A stretch of 35,295 nt of DNA from JBEIJQ01 sp040380145. GTDB lineage: Bacteria > Bacteroidota > Bacteroidia > Chitinophagales > Saprospiraceae. Below the pieces are notes generated by a model. It was not told the origin of the DNA and searched no databases. It saw only the letters and a list, made by a program, of their open reading frames with translations. Positions 24,519 to 33,500 of this stretch are shown in pieces. A program made the translations under genes and the position numbers. The stretch covers positions 1 through 35,295 of the forward strand of contig JBEIJQ010000013.1 in assembly GCA_040380145.1 (NCBI GenBank), read 5' to 3'. Positions within the stretch are counted from its first letter, which is position 1, and each line of letters begins with the position of its first letter.

Positions 24519-24901
24519 GGTGGAGCTGCGGGGACTCGAACCCCGGTCCAAGAAAGTATCCGACAGGTTTCTACATGCTTATCCGGCAGTTGAGTTGTCG
24601 TCGCTGCAAAGGTCTGTCGGCCACCCGTACAGCGATCAAGTCCCTGACTTTTACCACCGGCACGGGACATGGCCGGTCATAGTCTCAGCCCCAAATCGTA
24701 AGGGGCGGGGTGATTGCGTCACGCTGTGTATGAGACCTCAAGCGTAAGGCAAGCGGCGCTTAATCTACCTGAGATTAGGCAGCCAGGGCAAAAGAGTTGC
24801 CACTTAAAAAAGATGTCCACATCGGGGTTTATCGTGTACAGTGCGGATCACACGGCATGCTTGCTGGCAAATGCGCTCTCCTGTCAAATCCGGACAGCCC
24901 C
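24519..24901 (-). ncRNA. ssrA: Transfer-messenger RNA (tmRNA)
   Basis: About 383 nt. The 5' end GGGGCTG (24901 leftward) pairs with CAGCTCC (24528-24522) to form the tRNA-like acceptor stem. Next to it are the D-like segment GGATTTGACAGG and, at the 3' end, the T arm CGGGG-TTCGAGT-CCCCG. A short reading frame on the minus strand at 24801-24775 is GGC AAC TCT TTT GCC CTG GCT GCC TAA, so with the alanine from the charged tmRNA the tag is (A)GNSFALAA, ending in the ALAA degron. It rescues stalled ribosomes together with SmpB. The encoded 3' end is A-C-C-C, so the last A of CCA would have to be made by processing. A hairpin at 24918-24933 lies in the 5' leader. Confidence 0.95.
24775..24801 (-). 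other. tmRNA tag-peptide reading frame
   Basis: Resume codon GGC, then codons for NSFALAA and a TAA stop. Bacteroidota tags usually begin with Gly and end in ALAA or a close variant, which fixes the frame. The alternative of starting further upstream is blocked by a stop 11 codons before the resume codon. Confidence 0.8.
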
Positions 24902-24917
24902 AATTTTGGTTGCTGTT

Positions 24918-24944
24918 CCCCGACTTTTCGGGGCGGCAAAGATA
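24918..24944 (-). promoter_or_regulatory. ssrA promoter -7 element and leader hairpin
   Basis: Minus strand TATCTTTG at 24937-24944 fits the -7 consensus and sits about 36 nt before the mature 5' end. Bases 24918-24933 form a hairpin (CCCCGA with TCGGGG) in the leader that is removed in processing. Confidence 0.5.
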
Positions 24945-25035
24945 ATAACTTAAAGTTGCCCGTAAAAGTTCCGGGCCCATCAGTTTAACGGATCGTACCC
25001 GACAGCATTTCACCACAAATACTCTCCCGTCCAAT

Positions 25036-25905
25036 TCAGCCGAACCGTCGCCCGATCGCCAGCACCTCTTCCACGGACATGTCCATGGTTTCGGCGATCT
25101 TTTCGGGTGTCAGCGTTCCTGCACGCAAGAAGCGGGCAACCACCTCGGAAATACCTTCGGCAATACCTTCAGCCTTGCCTTCGGCCTTGCCTTCGGCTCT
25201 TTTCAATTCACCGATGGCTTGGACGATCGGTTCGTCAGGGGAAAAGGGGTAATCCTTGAGGATTTCTTGGATGAGGGTGGACATGGCATTGATTTTTTGT
25301 TCGACGATCAAATTGAGTTTGCGGATTCTGGATAGGACGATCAGGTACCAAAAAATGTTGCTCCGAATGAAACTGTCTTTTTCCAGCAACTGTACGCGAC
25401 GGATGATCTGGTCGACGACTTCATCGGCCGGGGTTTTCCCGAAATTGCCCAGGATGGCCAAAATAACAGCTTCTGCATTGCCCGATGCAAGCAATTTTCG
25501 GTACGGGATGTCCTGCAAATATAACACATCGTAGTGGAATTTCAGTTTGCCTTTGATGGAATAACAGCGCCTGCCCGATTTTTTTCCTTTTTTGTCGTGC
25601 AAAAAAACAACGAGCTGGACGACAGGCAAATTGTAAAACCTGAACAACACGGTGTGGTACTCGTGCATGCGTCGCCCCATCTGTTTTTCCTTACCGTATT
25701 GGACCTCGATGTGGGCCAGTTTTTGGTTTGGGGGATCCATTTCGTCCAGTCTTACCGCGAAATCGGTTTCGAGATCGAGGGTGATGGCTGCCTGGTCCGA
25801 CAGTTTTTCGAGCGATTGATGTCGAAATCGAAGCCGTTTGGACAATACGGTCTTGAACAGATCCATCGAACTGCCGCGGATGATGCGGTCGTAATGTTTG
25901 GACAT
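25036..25905 (-). CDS. Rpn-type PD-(D/E)XK nuclease / transposase-like protein
   Basis: A 289-residue protein of the recombination-promoting nuclease (Rpn, formerly YhgA/transposase_31-like) group. The PD-(D/E)XK core is visible: DLETDFAVRLDE (44-55) with D48, LAHIEVQYG (63-71) with E67 and Q69, then RRMHEYHTVLF with R79 and Y83. Related Rpn proteins are calcium-stimulated DNA endonucleases that promote RecA-independent recombination, and many copies travel as accessory genes. The C-terminus is a run of A-E-G-K/I repeats (about 235-251) followed by a short helical domain (FLRAGTLTPEKIAETMDMSVEEVLAIGRRFG) resembling the tail common in these proteins. Its position beside ssrA and the integrase remnant fits an accessory gene. 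No promoter match was found. Confidence 0.82.
   Translation of the reverse strand: MSKHYDRIIRGSSMDLFKTVLSKRLRFRHQSLEKLSDQAAITLDLETDFAVRLDEMDPPNQKLAHIEVQYGKEKQMGRRMHEYHTVLFRFYNLPVVQLVVFLHDKKGKKSGRRCYSIKGKLKFHYDVLYLQDIPYRKLLASGNAEAVILAILGNFGKTPADEVVDQIIRRVQLLEKDSFIRSNIFWYLIVLSRIRKLNLIVEQKINAMSTLIQEILKDYPFSPDEPIVQAIGELKRAEGKAEGKAEGIAEGISEVVARFLRAGTLTPEKIAETMDMSVEEVLAIGRRFG
25154..25201 (-). repeat. Four 12-bp tandem repeats in the Rpn-type gene
   Basis: Four units (25154-25165, 25166-25177, 25178-25189, 25190-25201) of the type CCTTCGGCCTTG on the plus strand, encoding the E-G-K-A / E-G-I-A repeats. As each unit is four codons, copy-number change keeps the frame. Confidence 0.75.
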
Positions 25906-26016
25906 GGCTCATTGTTTTTTTTGGGGAATAGGGTTGTTTCCTGGCCGTAGTTCACCGTCGCCACAGCTATATGCGGCAAAACAGTATAATGTTACCTTTT
26001 TCGGAATTTTTTTTCC

Positions 26017-26050
26017 AAAAAAAAAAACGACCGTCCGGAAAAGACGGTCG
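26017..26050 (-). terminator. Intrinsic terminator of the GT-C glycosyltransferase gene
   Basis: Perfect 8-bp stem CGACCGTC (26028-26035) with 26043-26050 and a 7-base loop, followed on the minus strand by eleven T (26017-26027), 28 bases past the stop codon. Confidence 0.9.
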
Positions 26051-26078
26051 CCAACGAACGGTCGGATTGGTCCCTTGG

Positions 26079-27593
26079 TCATTCCAGGGCGTACACCCCG
26101 ATCCCGTGCCAATCGCCGATCCGGCGTGTTAGATAGGGCGCATATCCTGGCCTCGTCAAATAGGCGGAGTCGGAAACCACGGCGTATCGGCAGCCGTTTT
26201 GGCGCATGTAGGAACCCAGATCGAAGTTCGCCGGGTCGGTGAACAACTGGGTCATTCCGGGATTGTTGAGCTGGTATAGCGACATGTTGGGACTGGGGTC
26301 GGGCACGCTCACCAACGGCTCTTCACGGGAAATGCCGATGCTCCGCAAGTAGGGCTCCATCGTGTAGAGGTGAGGATTCAGATAGCGGTAGGCCGCATCC
26401 TCGTACCGGTGGTACTGCCGCTGACGGCCGTGGGCCACCGAAACCGCCAACAGGCCGATGCCGGCCACGGCCAAAATCCATCTGGCCGCCCGCTGCTGCC
26501 AAAGCGCAGCATCCCGCAGCCACCGAAGCAGCGGAAACAACAGAAAAACGCCGATCAGGGCCACCGGCAACTGATAGTAATCGTGGTGGTAAAAGGCCTT
26601 GAACCAGCAGACCGAGTAAACGACCGTACCCCATAACACCAATCGGAAAAGGCCCCTCAGTCGCTTGTTCAATCCGCTCCAAAACCAAGCGACAGCAAAA
26701 CCGCCTGCCGCCAACAGCAACAACACGAAGCGGTGGTGGTAATCCGGCCACCAACGCACCGACATGGCCCCGAGCGTTTGCTTGACCCCTTCGGGCCCGT
26801 CCCAAGACATTTCCCAGATCGGGTAAATTCCCAGCAGATTTTGAACGGAGCGGTAATGCTCGTTGTACGCTTTGGCGTAGCCGTTCCACAACAGCCAAGG
26901 CACCACGGCCGCCAAAATCCCGGTCCAAAACAAGGGCGAAACGGCCCGACCGTCTTTTCCCCGTCGCCACAGATCAGATAGGTCTTCGAAAAAATACGCG
27001 GCGAATGCGGCTGCCAACACCAGTCCCCCGTCCGTTATTTTGATGGCGCCCGCCAAAGCAGTGGCCGATACGGCCAACAACAAACGGCCGCGACCGACTT
27101 TTTCCCGGCAGTCCTCCCAGGCTTTCAACGCCACAAAGGAAAGCCCCATGGCCGGCATGTTGGGCAGCAGGTTCAGCGCATAGTAAAAAACGTAGGGCGA
27201 AGTGAGCAGCACAAGTGGCGGAACCAAGGCCAAATAGCCGTCCGACAGCCATTTTTCCCCCAACTTGTACAGGCTCCAAAGTCCCCAAAGAAAAATCCCG
27301 AAACTGATCGCCCGCAAGAGCCAGACCTGCTTGGACCCGAACAAATGGTACAACTGTCCAGTCAACCAATACAAGACGGGCAGTTCACTGGCCGCATAGC
27401 CTCCGTCGCTTACCCGTGAATGCACCTGCGGTTGCCACGGGGGCAGATGGTTCTGGTAAAAATTCAGGGTCTGGGAAGCCACATCGCTCTGCCGCCACAT
27501 GTGCACGCCGGAAATCTCCCGGAAAAGCGTCGTGCCGCCGCCCCAGATCAGGAAAATGCCCAGCGCGGCCGCCCAAAAAAAGGCGGCGGGCAT
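26079..27593 (-). CDS. GT-C family glycosyltransferase (GT39/ArnT-like)
   Basis: A 504-residue polytopic membrane protein with roughly ten or more hydrophobic segments. After the first segment comes HMWRQSDVASQTLNFYQN (31-48); the W-R-Q-S-D motif in the first outer loop is the site of the catalytic Asp in polyprenyl-phosphate-sugar-dependent GT-C enzymes (dolichyl-phosphate mannosyltransferase and ArnT type). The C-terminal 90 residues are a soluble outer domain (ISREEPLVSVPDPSPNMSLY..., DLGSYMRQNGCRYAVVSDSA). It probably transfers a sugar from a lipid carrier onto an envelope acceptor; donor and acceptor are unknown. The ATG at 27593 was chosen: the long frame upstream to 28643 is antisense or out of frame to rsmD and DUF3822. 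A GTG at 27620 falls right at the expected transcription start. Confidence 0.82.
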   Translation of the reverse strand: MPAAFFWAAALGIFLIWGGGTTLFREISGVHMWRQSDVASQTLNFYQNHLPPWQPQVHSRVSDGGYAASELPVLYWLTGQLYHLFGSKQVWLLRAISFGIFLWGLWSLYKLGEKWLSDGYLALVPPLVLLTSPYVFYYALNLLPNMPAMGLSFVALKAWEDCREKVGRGRLLLAVSATALAGAIKITDGGLVLAAAFAAYFFEDLSDLWRRGKDGRAVSPLFWTGILAAVVPWLLWNGYAKAYNEHYRSVQNLLGIYPIWEMSWDGPEGVKQTLGAMSVRWWPDYHHRFVLLLLAAGGFAVAWFWSGLNKRLRGLFRLVLWGTVVYSVCWFKAFYHHDYYQLPVALIGVFLLFPLLRWLRDAALWQQRAARWILAVAGIGLLAVSVAHGRQRQYHRYEDAAYRYLNPHLYTMEPYLRSIGISREEPLVSVPDPSPNMSLYQLNNPGMTQLFTDPANFDLGSYMRQNGCRYAVVSDSAYLTRPGYAPYLTRRIGDWHGIGVYALE

Positions 27594-27624
27594 CGAAATT
27601 CTGTTGGTCAATGGTTTCACTCGG

Positions 27625-27632
27625 CAAAAATA
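27625..27632 (-). promoter_or_regulatory. -7 element for the GT-C gene
   Basis: Minus strand TATTTTTG fits TAnnTTTG, giving a leader of about 25 nt to the ATG at 27593. It lies between rsmD and the GT gene, so the GT gene can be transcribed separately. Confidence 0.5.
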
Positions 27633-27682
27633 ATCGCGCGATCCGGTTTTGGAAAAAAGCAGCCCCCCCCGACCGCCGGAGG

Positions 27683-28228
27683 TCACTCTTCCTCCTCGAA
27701 AACAGTGAAAATCGTTTGTCCGTATCGGCGCTCCTGCAGGAATCGGCGGTGGCTGCGGTATTCGTGGTTGGGGTTGTGTTCGAGCACGAACCAGCCACCT
27801 GGCTTCAAAAGGCGGTGTTCGAAGACCAGATCGGGCAGCTTGTCCATCGTGGAGAGGGCATAGGGAGGTCCCGCGAAAATGTAGCCGTACTGCTGGCCGC
27901 AGTGCGCGATGAACGAGAACGCGTCCGCTCTGACCACATTCACGCAATCGCCGATGCCGAGTTCCGCGACGGTTTTTTTCACGAACGAGATGCACGGGCC
28001 GTGCTGGTCCACGCAGGTCACATCGGTACAACCGCGCGAAACGAACTCGTATGTGTGGCTGCCCGTGCCGCAAAAAAGGTCCAGCACCCGCAGATTCTCG
28101 AAGTCGAAAGTGTTCTGCAGGATGTTGAACAACGCCTCCTTGGATACGTCCGTGGTCGGGCGGGTGGGCCATTTGTCGGCGGGCGGATGGAAACGCCGGC
28201 CCTTGAATTTGCCTCCGATGATGCGCAT
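27683..28228 (-). CDS. rsmD: 16S rRNA (guanine(966)-N(2))-methyltransferase RsmD-like
   Basis: A 181-residue class I SAM-dependent methyltransferase. MRIIGGKFKGRRF is the standard RsmD opening, RPTTDVSKEALFNIL contains the R-P-T-T-D...K-E-A-L-F signature, and the SAM loop is VLDLFCGTG (48-56). Motif IV, normally D/N-P-P-F/Y, reads A-G-P-P-Y here (G120-P121-P122-Y123; codon GGA at 27869-27871), so the acidic residue that positions the guanine N2 is missing. Otherwise length and fold are normal (LLKPGGWFVLEHN follows). Six bases separate it from the upstream DUF3822 gene, a pairing often conserved in Bacteroidota. It is probably expressed with that gene. Confidence 0.9.
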   Translation of the reverse strand: MRIIGGKFKGRRFHPPADKWPTRPTTDVSKEALFNILQNTFDFENLRVLDLFCGTGSHTYEFVSRGCTDVTCVDQHGPCISFVKKTVAELGIGDCVNVVRADAFSFIAHCGQQYGYIFAGPPYALSTMDKLPDLVFEHRLLKPGGWFVLEHNPNHEYRSHRRFLQERRYGQTIFTVFEEEE

Positions 28229-28234
28229 AAAGAT

Positions 28235-29086
28235 TCAGTCCAAAAGTTTGAGGCTGTACAGATCCCGAAAAAAATGCCCCGGAATCTCCCAACCCGATCC
28301 GGGTTCGGGAAAACGGTAATAGGCGGGCTTCGATACGAGTTCCACCTGCCGGACATATTTGACCAATTCGCGGTAGATCTCCGAGTCGGGCACGACCTCT
28401 CCGCTCAAAAAAACGGGCTGGCGCTCCGGGTGCAGCTGTAATCGGTCGTATACCAGCAGCACATAGTACAGGGCATCGCGGGCGCCTTGGAATTCGAACA
28501 GGTTGTTGTACAGCAGTTGGCCCTTGTCGAACAGCGCCAAGTGCATGGTCCGGCCCAGAAATGAAACCTGCAGGAAGGGTTTGGCGGCGTGCAAGGCCTG
28601 TTGGTGGGCCGACAAGAGCAGCCCGGAGGCCCAGTGCACACATTCGACCTGTTGGAAAAAGCCGGCCGCGTAATCGAGCGCCTCCGTTTCCATGGGATAT
28701 ACGGCGTAGGTGTCCAGCGGGCGCAAAAATTCGTATCGGACCGATTCCTTCTCCTTGGGCGGGGCCACACCGCGCAGATAGGCCTCCGCATGGGCGGGAT
28801 CGAACAGTTGGGCGGGCACCAGCGAGTACCGCAGCGAGGCCAACGAAAGCCTGACGCGGCGGTAGTTCGCTCGCAACAGCGTATCGGCAGGCATGGCCGC
28901 CCGCAGGGTCGCGGCCAGAGAGTTAGGGCTTTCCCGGCACTCCGGTTGCGAGGAACGCAGCACCGTCACGCGGTTTTCTTCGTCTTCCACCAAAAAAGCG
29001 AAACGGCCCGTACCTGCCACCGCGGTGAGCTGGTACAGGTACGCATATTGGCGATCGAAATGTTCGGCGACGTAATCCGGGAGCAT
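28235..29086 (-). CDS. DUF3822 family protein
   Basis: A 283-residue protein of the Bacteroidota family DUF3822, function unknown. It has no signal peptide or membrane segment. Recognisable parts are AEHFDRQYAYLYQLTA near the N-terminus and the central segment LSAHQQALHAAKPFLQVSFL, HLALFDKGQLLYNNLFEFQG and DALYYVLLVYDRLQL, a pattern reminiscent of actin-like ATPase halves, though I see no phosphate loop to prove it. The start at 29086 is the first Met of the conserved part; the frame extends to 29530 only as antisense of the phosphopantetheinyl transferase gene. It is followed after 6 bases by rsmD, its usual neighbour, which hints at a role linked to ribosome maturation or translation. Confidence 0.8.
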   Translation of the reverse strand: MLPDYVAEHFDRQYAYLYQLTAVAGTGRFAFLVEDEENRVTVLRSSQPECRESPNSLAATLRAAMPADTLLRANYRRVRLSLASLRYSLVPAQLFDPAHAEAYLRGVAPPKEKESVRYEFLRPLDTYAVYPMETEALDYAAGFFQQVECVHWASGLLLSAHQQALHAAKPFLQVSFLGRTMHLALFDKGQLLYNNLFEFQGARDALYYVLLVYDRLQLHPERQPVFLSGEVVPDSEIYRELVKYVRQVELVSKPAYYRFPEPGSGWEIPGHFFRDLYSLKLLD

Positions 29087-29156
29087 GGCCTTAAAAGAGG
29101 GCCAAAAATCGGATTTTTTTCGGTATTTCGGTGAACCGGGCAACGGGACCGTTCGG

Positions 29157-29798
29157 TCAGGGCATTTCAAAGGGTGTGGCGTAGGCCAACATGGCGTCCC
29201 GCAGCGGACGATAAAACACTTCGAACTCTTTTTCTGCGCCATTCTTTCGGGTCCTGGCGCGCAATAGGCCGCCCGACGGATCGAAACGAAAGGGCTCCAG
29301 CAATATGTCGGCCCGGAAATCCAGCCCGCGAAGCCCGTGGGCTTTGTAAACAGCTTCCCGGGCACACCAGTGGACATGCGCAAAGCCCGGAAAATTGTCC
29401 GGCTCAGCCTCGCCAAGGGCGATTTCCTCGGGCAGCATGAACTTGTGGCGGATCCGAAGGGTCTTTTCCTCCAGGCGCTGCACATCAACGCCCACGGCTC
29501 GATCCGACAGCATCGCCGCGGCCCACCCACGGGTGTGGCTGAACGAAAACTGTCCGTCTCCGTCCACCGACCATGGTTTTCCCCGTTCGTCCTTGCGGTA
29601 GGACGGCGGGTTTTGCCCCGACAATTCGGCCGCCAGCCAACGGGTGGCCAGCCATTCCGTTCGATGTCCCGGATGGCAATGGGACCACTCTTCGCGCATG
29701 GTCGCCGAAAATTCGAGCCGATCCAACCAAAAGACTTCTTCTTCGGCGATTTCCCAGACCATCAAGCGGGGTTGCGCGATTTCGAACGACAGGGGCAT
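29157..29798 (-). CDS. 4'-phosphopantetheinyl transferase superfamily protein
   Basis: A 213-residue Sfp/HetI-type transferase that moves phosphopantetheine from CoA to a Ser of carrier proteins. The motifs are ERGKPWSVDGDGQFSFSHTR (71-90; S-F-S-H-T), AVGVDVQRLE (101-110) with D105, and WCAREAVYKAHG (144-155) with E148 and K152. The second acidic residue of the GIDIE motif is Gln107 here, a variation that also occurs in functional relatives with a different metal ligand arrangement. The small length fits the Bacteroidota type that may serve as the only carrier-protein activating enzyme; no AcpS is visible in this window. Gap of 70 bases to the DUF3822 gene. Confidence 0.88.
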   Translation of the reverse strand: MPLSFEIAQPRLMVWEIAEEEVFWLDRLEFSATMREEWSHCHPGHRTEWLATRWLAAELSGQNPPSYRKDERGKPWSVDGDGQFSFSHTRGWAAAMLSDRAVGVDVQRLEEKTLRIRHKFMLPEEIALGEAEPDNFPGFAHVHWCAREAVYKAHGLRGLDFRADILLEPFRFDPSGGLLRARTRKNGAEKEFEVFYRPLRDAMLAYATPFEMP

Positions 29799-29883
29799 CG
29801 GACAGCGGTGGTGGGGTGTTTTTTTTGGGAAAAAAAGAGAAAAAATACGGTCGAACTATTTCTAAAGCAGATTTTTCCTGTGG

Positions 29884-29901
29884 AAAAAGGCCGGTTCGGC
29901 C
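29884..29901 (-). terminator. Short intrinsic terminator of the SRPBCC gene
   Basis: GGCCG (29889-29893) pairs with CGGCC (29897-29901); on the minus strand five T follow (29884-29888). Short stem, so moderate strength. Confidence 0.45.
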
Positions 29902-29953
29902 GTATTTTTTTCACAAAATTACATCCTAAAAACGACCGATCGACCGGTTCGGA

Positions 29954-30412
29954 TCAGTTGCTTTTTTTTCGAAAAAAATTCCGGTAGATCGGCTTTCTCC
30001 AAAGGCCGATCTGCAGCCAAAATCCGAAGCGGAGGAACAGGTCTCCGAGGTACAGCCCGGATGTGAACTCCATGTCGTCTTCGATGGAGGTGCCACCGTC
30101 CGGCAAGGCGCGGAAGCGGTGCACATGACGCCATTTTTTCAGCCCGAAAGGCAGATGGGGCGCCACTCCCTCGTCCACAAAATATGTTGTCGTCCCCTGC
30201 GTTTCGTTTTCCGTGATCTTGCTTTTCCAAAGGAATTTGAAAAAAAGGAAGTCCAGTTCGACCTCCACCGAGTCGCCGGGCCGGCTACCGTCGAACCGAA
30301 GGACACGGACTTTGGGAAAAGGGGGGGCCAAACGCTCGAACAACGAGCGGTCGAAACCGGCCACCACGGTTTGCATGGGAGCATCCACTTTTGTTTTGCA
30401 GCAAAGACGCAT
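29954..30412 (-). CDS. SRPBCC (START-like) family protein
   Basis: A 152-residue soluble protein with the outline of the SRPBCC ligand-binding fold as found in short Bacteroidota proteins: MRLCCKTKVDAPMQTVVAGF, then LFERLAPPFPKVRVLRFDG, KITENETQGTTTYFVDEGVAPHLPFGLKKWRHVHRF, and a C-terminal helix rich in aromatic residues (YLGDLFLRFGFWLQIGLW). The fold forms a cavity for lipids or other hydrophobic molecules; the ligand is not known. It is divergent from the helicase-nuclease-like gene, with 159 bases between the two starts. No -7 element of full match was seen upstream. Confidence 0.72.
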   Translation of the reverse strand: MRLCCKTKVDAPMQTVVAGFDRSLFERLAPPFPKVRVLRFDGSRPGDSVEVELDFLFFKFLWKSKITENETQGTTTYFVDEGVAPHLPFGLKKWRHVHRFRALPDGGTSIEDDMEFTSGLYLGDLFLRFGFWLQIGLWRKPIYRNFFRKKSN

Positions 30413-30571
30413 GGGATTTTTTCTTACAAAGCGCTTTCGGGCCGAAATTGTTGCAAATGTTTGGAAAAGTGGGCGCTATTGCCTTTATTTGCTTTTTCCT
30501 AAACACACGATCGGTGGGTATCGGAATCAATATTGCCGCCGACCGGTACACTTTTTACAGAAGTCCAACTT

Positions 30572-33500
30572 ATGGAACACACAAACAACAATATTCCAAG
30601 CAATACGGGCCAGGATTCTTCCGCCCAAAACGGTTTTGCGTTCGATCTGTGCGAGCTGGAAACCATCGACAGGAAACTGCCGTTGGAAGCATTGAAAACC
30701 CTTTTGGACGACCGTCCCCTGGTGCTAGACCTGCCCTTGGAAGGCGATCGGGCGGAACTTGGGTTGCAGGTCCGCAGGGGGCTTTTTGCGCGGGAGGATA
30801 CCCGTTTGGCCCTCGGTTTTCCGCTTTTGGCCGTAACCGATACCGAAATCTATCCCCTGTTCGTCTGGCCGGTCGAGGGAGCCCGTGAAGAGGCTGGCAA
30901 ACTGGTGATCGAATTCAGTGTCCGTGGGCCGGAGCTTTGCACCGCATTCGCCCAATGGATGGCCGATCGGCACGAAACCGACCTACAGGCTCTGGCCAAC
31001 GGGCAGATCGAGGCCAACGGCGGTGACCACAAAAAATCGCTGTTCCAACTCGTGGGAACGCTCTGCGATCGGCTCGGCCTCGAAGGCCGCGGCAAAAAAT
31101 TGCAGTTGGGCCGCTTGCTGCCGGCCCCGACCCCGAAGTCCGTGCAATGGTCGAGCGTGCTCTCCCATTGGCAGTCGGGCGGGCCCGTGCACAAAAAAAT
31201 CGCCAAGATCAGCCTCCCCGAACCAGAGCGCGAAAACGCCCTTCGCCCGACCGCCCTTTCCGAGTCGCCGGAACCGACCGCCGAGGAAAACGCTGCTCCC
31301 CAAGCGCCCGTTCCGGCCTTTCCCGTTTGGCAGTTTCCCGTGTCGCCCATTGCCTTGGCCCCGCCGCAGGCCGAACTGCTCGAAGCCCTGCAGCGCTCAT
31401 CTGCCGTCTTGGTGGAAGGCCCGGATAAGTCGGGCAAGACCCATGCGCTCTCTGCAGCCGCCGTCCAAGCCCTGCTGAACGGCGGATCGATCGTTTTGGC
31501 GTCAGATTCCCCGGCCGCTCTGGACCATATCGAAAAAAACTTGTCCGATATCGGACTTGCAGATCTCTTGCTCGTCGTCCGGGACGCGGACTTGGACAGG
31601 CAGCCCCTGCTCGACAGGCTGAGGGAACTGCCCAACGCCGTCCGCAAAAAATCAGTTTACGACGAGGGGCATTACAAAATAAAGTTGCGGCCGGCCCGCC
31701 GCAGCATCGAAAAGCTGCGTTCGGCGCACCGCGCCCTTTATGCCCCTGTTTCGGAGGGCCTGACCTGGCAGGAATGGACGGGCCTCTACCTGTCCGCACA
31801 ATCCGAAGAAGCTCATCAGCTGCTCTCTTCTAAGGTGACACAAAAGGAATTCCCGCATTTCCGTCGGGACATGGAAGAACTCTGCCGACTCGTTTCCGAG
31901 CAACAGCGGCTGCTCGGCGCCCTCGGGACCATGCACCATCCGCTCGGGGCACTGGACGACGATGTGGTCTTGAAAAATACCGCAGAGGCGGGCGGGAAAA
32001 AAGTATCGGCCCAACTGTCGGCTTTGCGTTCGCAACTGGCCTCGGCGTTGCGGCGGCTGCTGGTCGCGACCGAGGATTTCGCCGAATATCAACGCAACGG
32101 ATACCTCGCTTACTGCGATCGTTTCAGGAGAAAGTCGCGCAGGATCCGGCAAGATATCCAGGATTATTCCGATGAATACGGAGCGGAGTTTACCGATACG
32201 GGTACTTTGCAACAAGCGAAAATGGCCATTTTCGGCGGCTTTTCCACGCGATTGGGCGAAATCAAGCTCCTCCGCGAAGAGGTCAGCAGGAATTTCGATG
32301 AATTACAGGAAGACTTCAAGAAAAACCGATACTTCGAGCACAAATTCGTTTCCGTAAAAGGCAAGATCCATTTCGACAAGATCATGGAGGGGCTGTTCGA
32401 ATTCGAAGGCTCCATGAACGAATGGGAGCGCAACCTGCCCGTACTCGTCCGCGAGGAAATCAAGCGCCTCAACTCCCAGACCATCGTGGCCGACCCCGTT
32501 TTGAAACAGCAGATCGCGTCAACTTCGTCCGAAGTACTCGAAGCGATGGGGCAATTGCAGCGGGCCACTTTTTTCCGGAACCCTCCGCAATATCGGTCCG
32601 ATAGCAATTTCTTCAAAGCCATGCGCGAATGGATGGAATCCCGCTTGGTCGAATTGGACAACTGCCTGTACGCGATGCGAGATTTCCAGCATTATCACGC
32701 CTGGAGAAAACATTGGCTTTCGCTGGACGATCGGTCTCGGCAACTGGTCGAGGCACTCTGGTCTTCGAAGCCGGAAAGTTGGTCCAAGGCCGTGGAAAGC
32801 TGGTGCTACCACCAATTGTTGGCGCACAAGATAGACCTGGAACTTCCGGCGAACCACACCGACTGGAAAGGGCTTTTCGCAGACATCGGGGCCTTACGAC
32901 AGGTTCTCCCCGAACGGATCCTGCATCTGGCCAATGGCCGGCGGGATGCGGCTCTCAAAGCACTCTCGGGCAAAAGTTCTTCCGATCATAAAAAACTGGT
33001 GGGCCCCAAAAACACCGTTCAGCTGGGCAACGAATCCTTGGCTGCCATCTTGGCCGTTTCCCCGGCGACCATCACCGAGTGTTTCCCCATCGTACTCGTC
33101 GCCACGGACCTTGCCCAAGATGTGTTCGACGGTTGGCCAGACAGATGCGTGGACGCCGTCCTGCTCGACATCGAAGAGCCCGGATCGGCACACCTTGATT
33201 ACCTGCGCCGATTGGGCAAGCAATTGGCCATGGCGTGCCGCCCCGTCAAGGGCCGCTTGACCATGGCCGCCCTCGCCGGTGGCGACGGTTTCGAAACGCT
33301 GAATTTCTCCCAAGGCTATCTGTCGGATAGTTCTGCGGCTGCGCAAGCCGGCAGTGATTCGCCCTGCCGCGATCAGTTCGTGCAACAGTTGTCCGACCGT
33401 TTGTCGGCGTTCGTGGACAAAAAGCGCATCCGCCGTTCGACCGTTTTCGAAGGGGTTCCCGTCGATCTGTTGATCGTACCTGCTGGCAAAGGGCTGCCCA

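Noticed and set aside
27594..28643. N-terminal extension of the GT-C protein to 854 residues
   Set aside because: The extension lies in a wrong frame across rsmD and DUF3822 and contains no family sequence; a promoter sits at 27625-27632.
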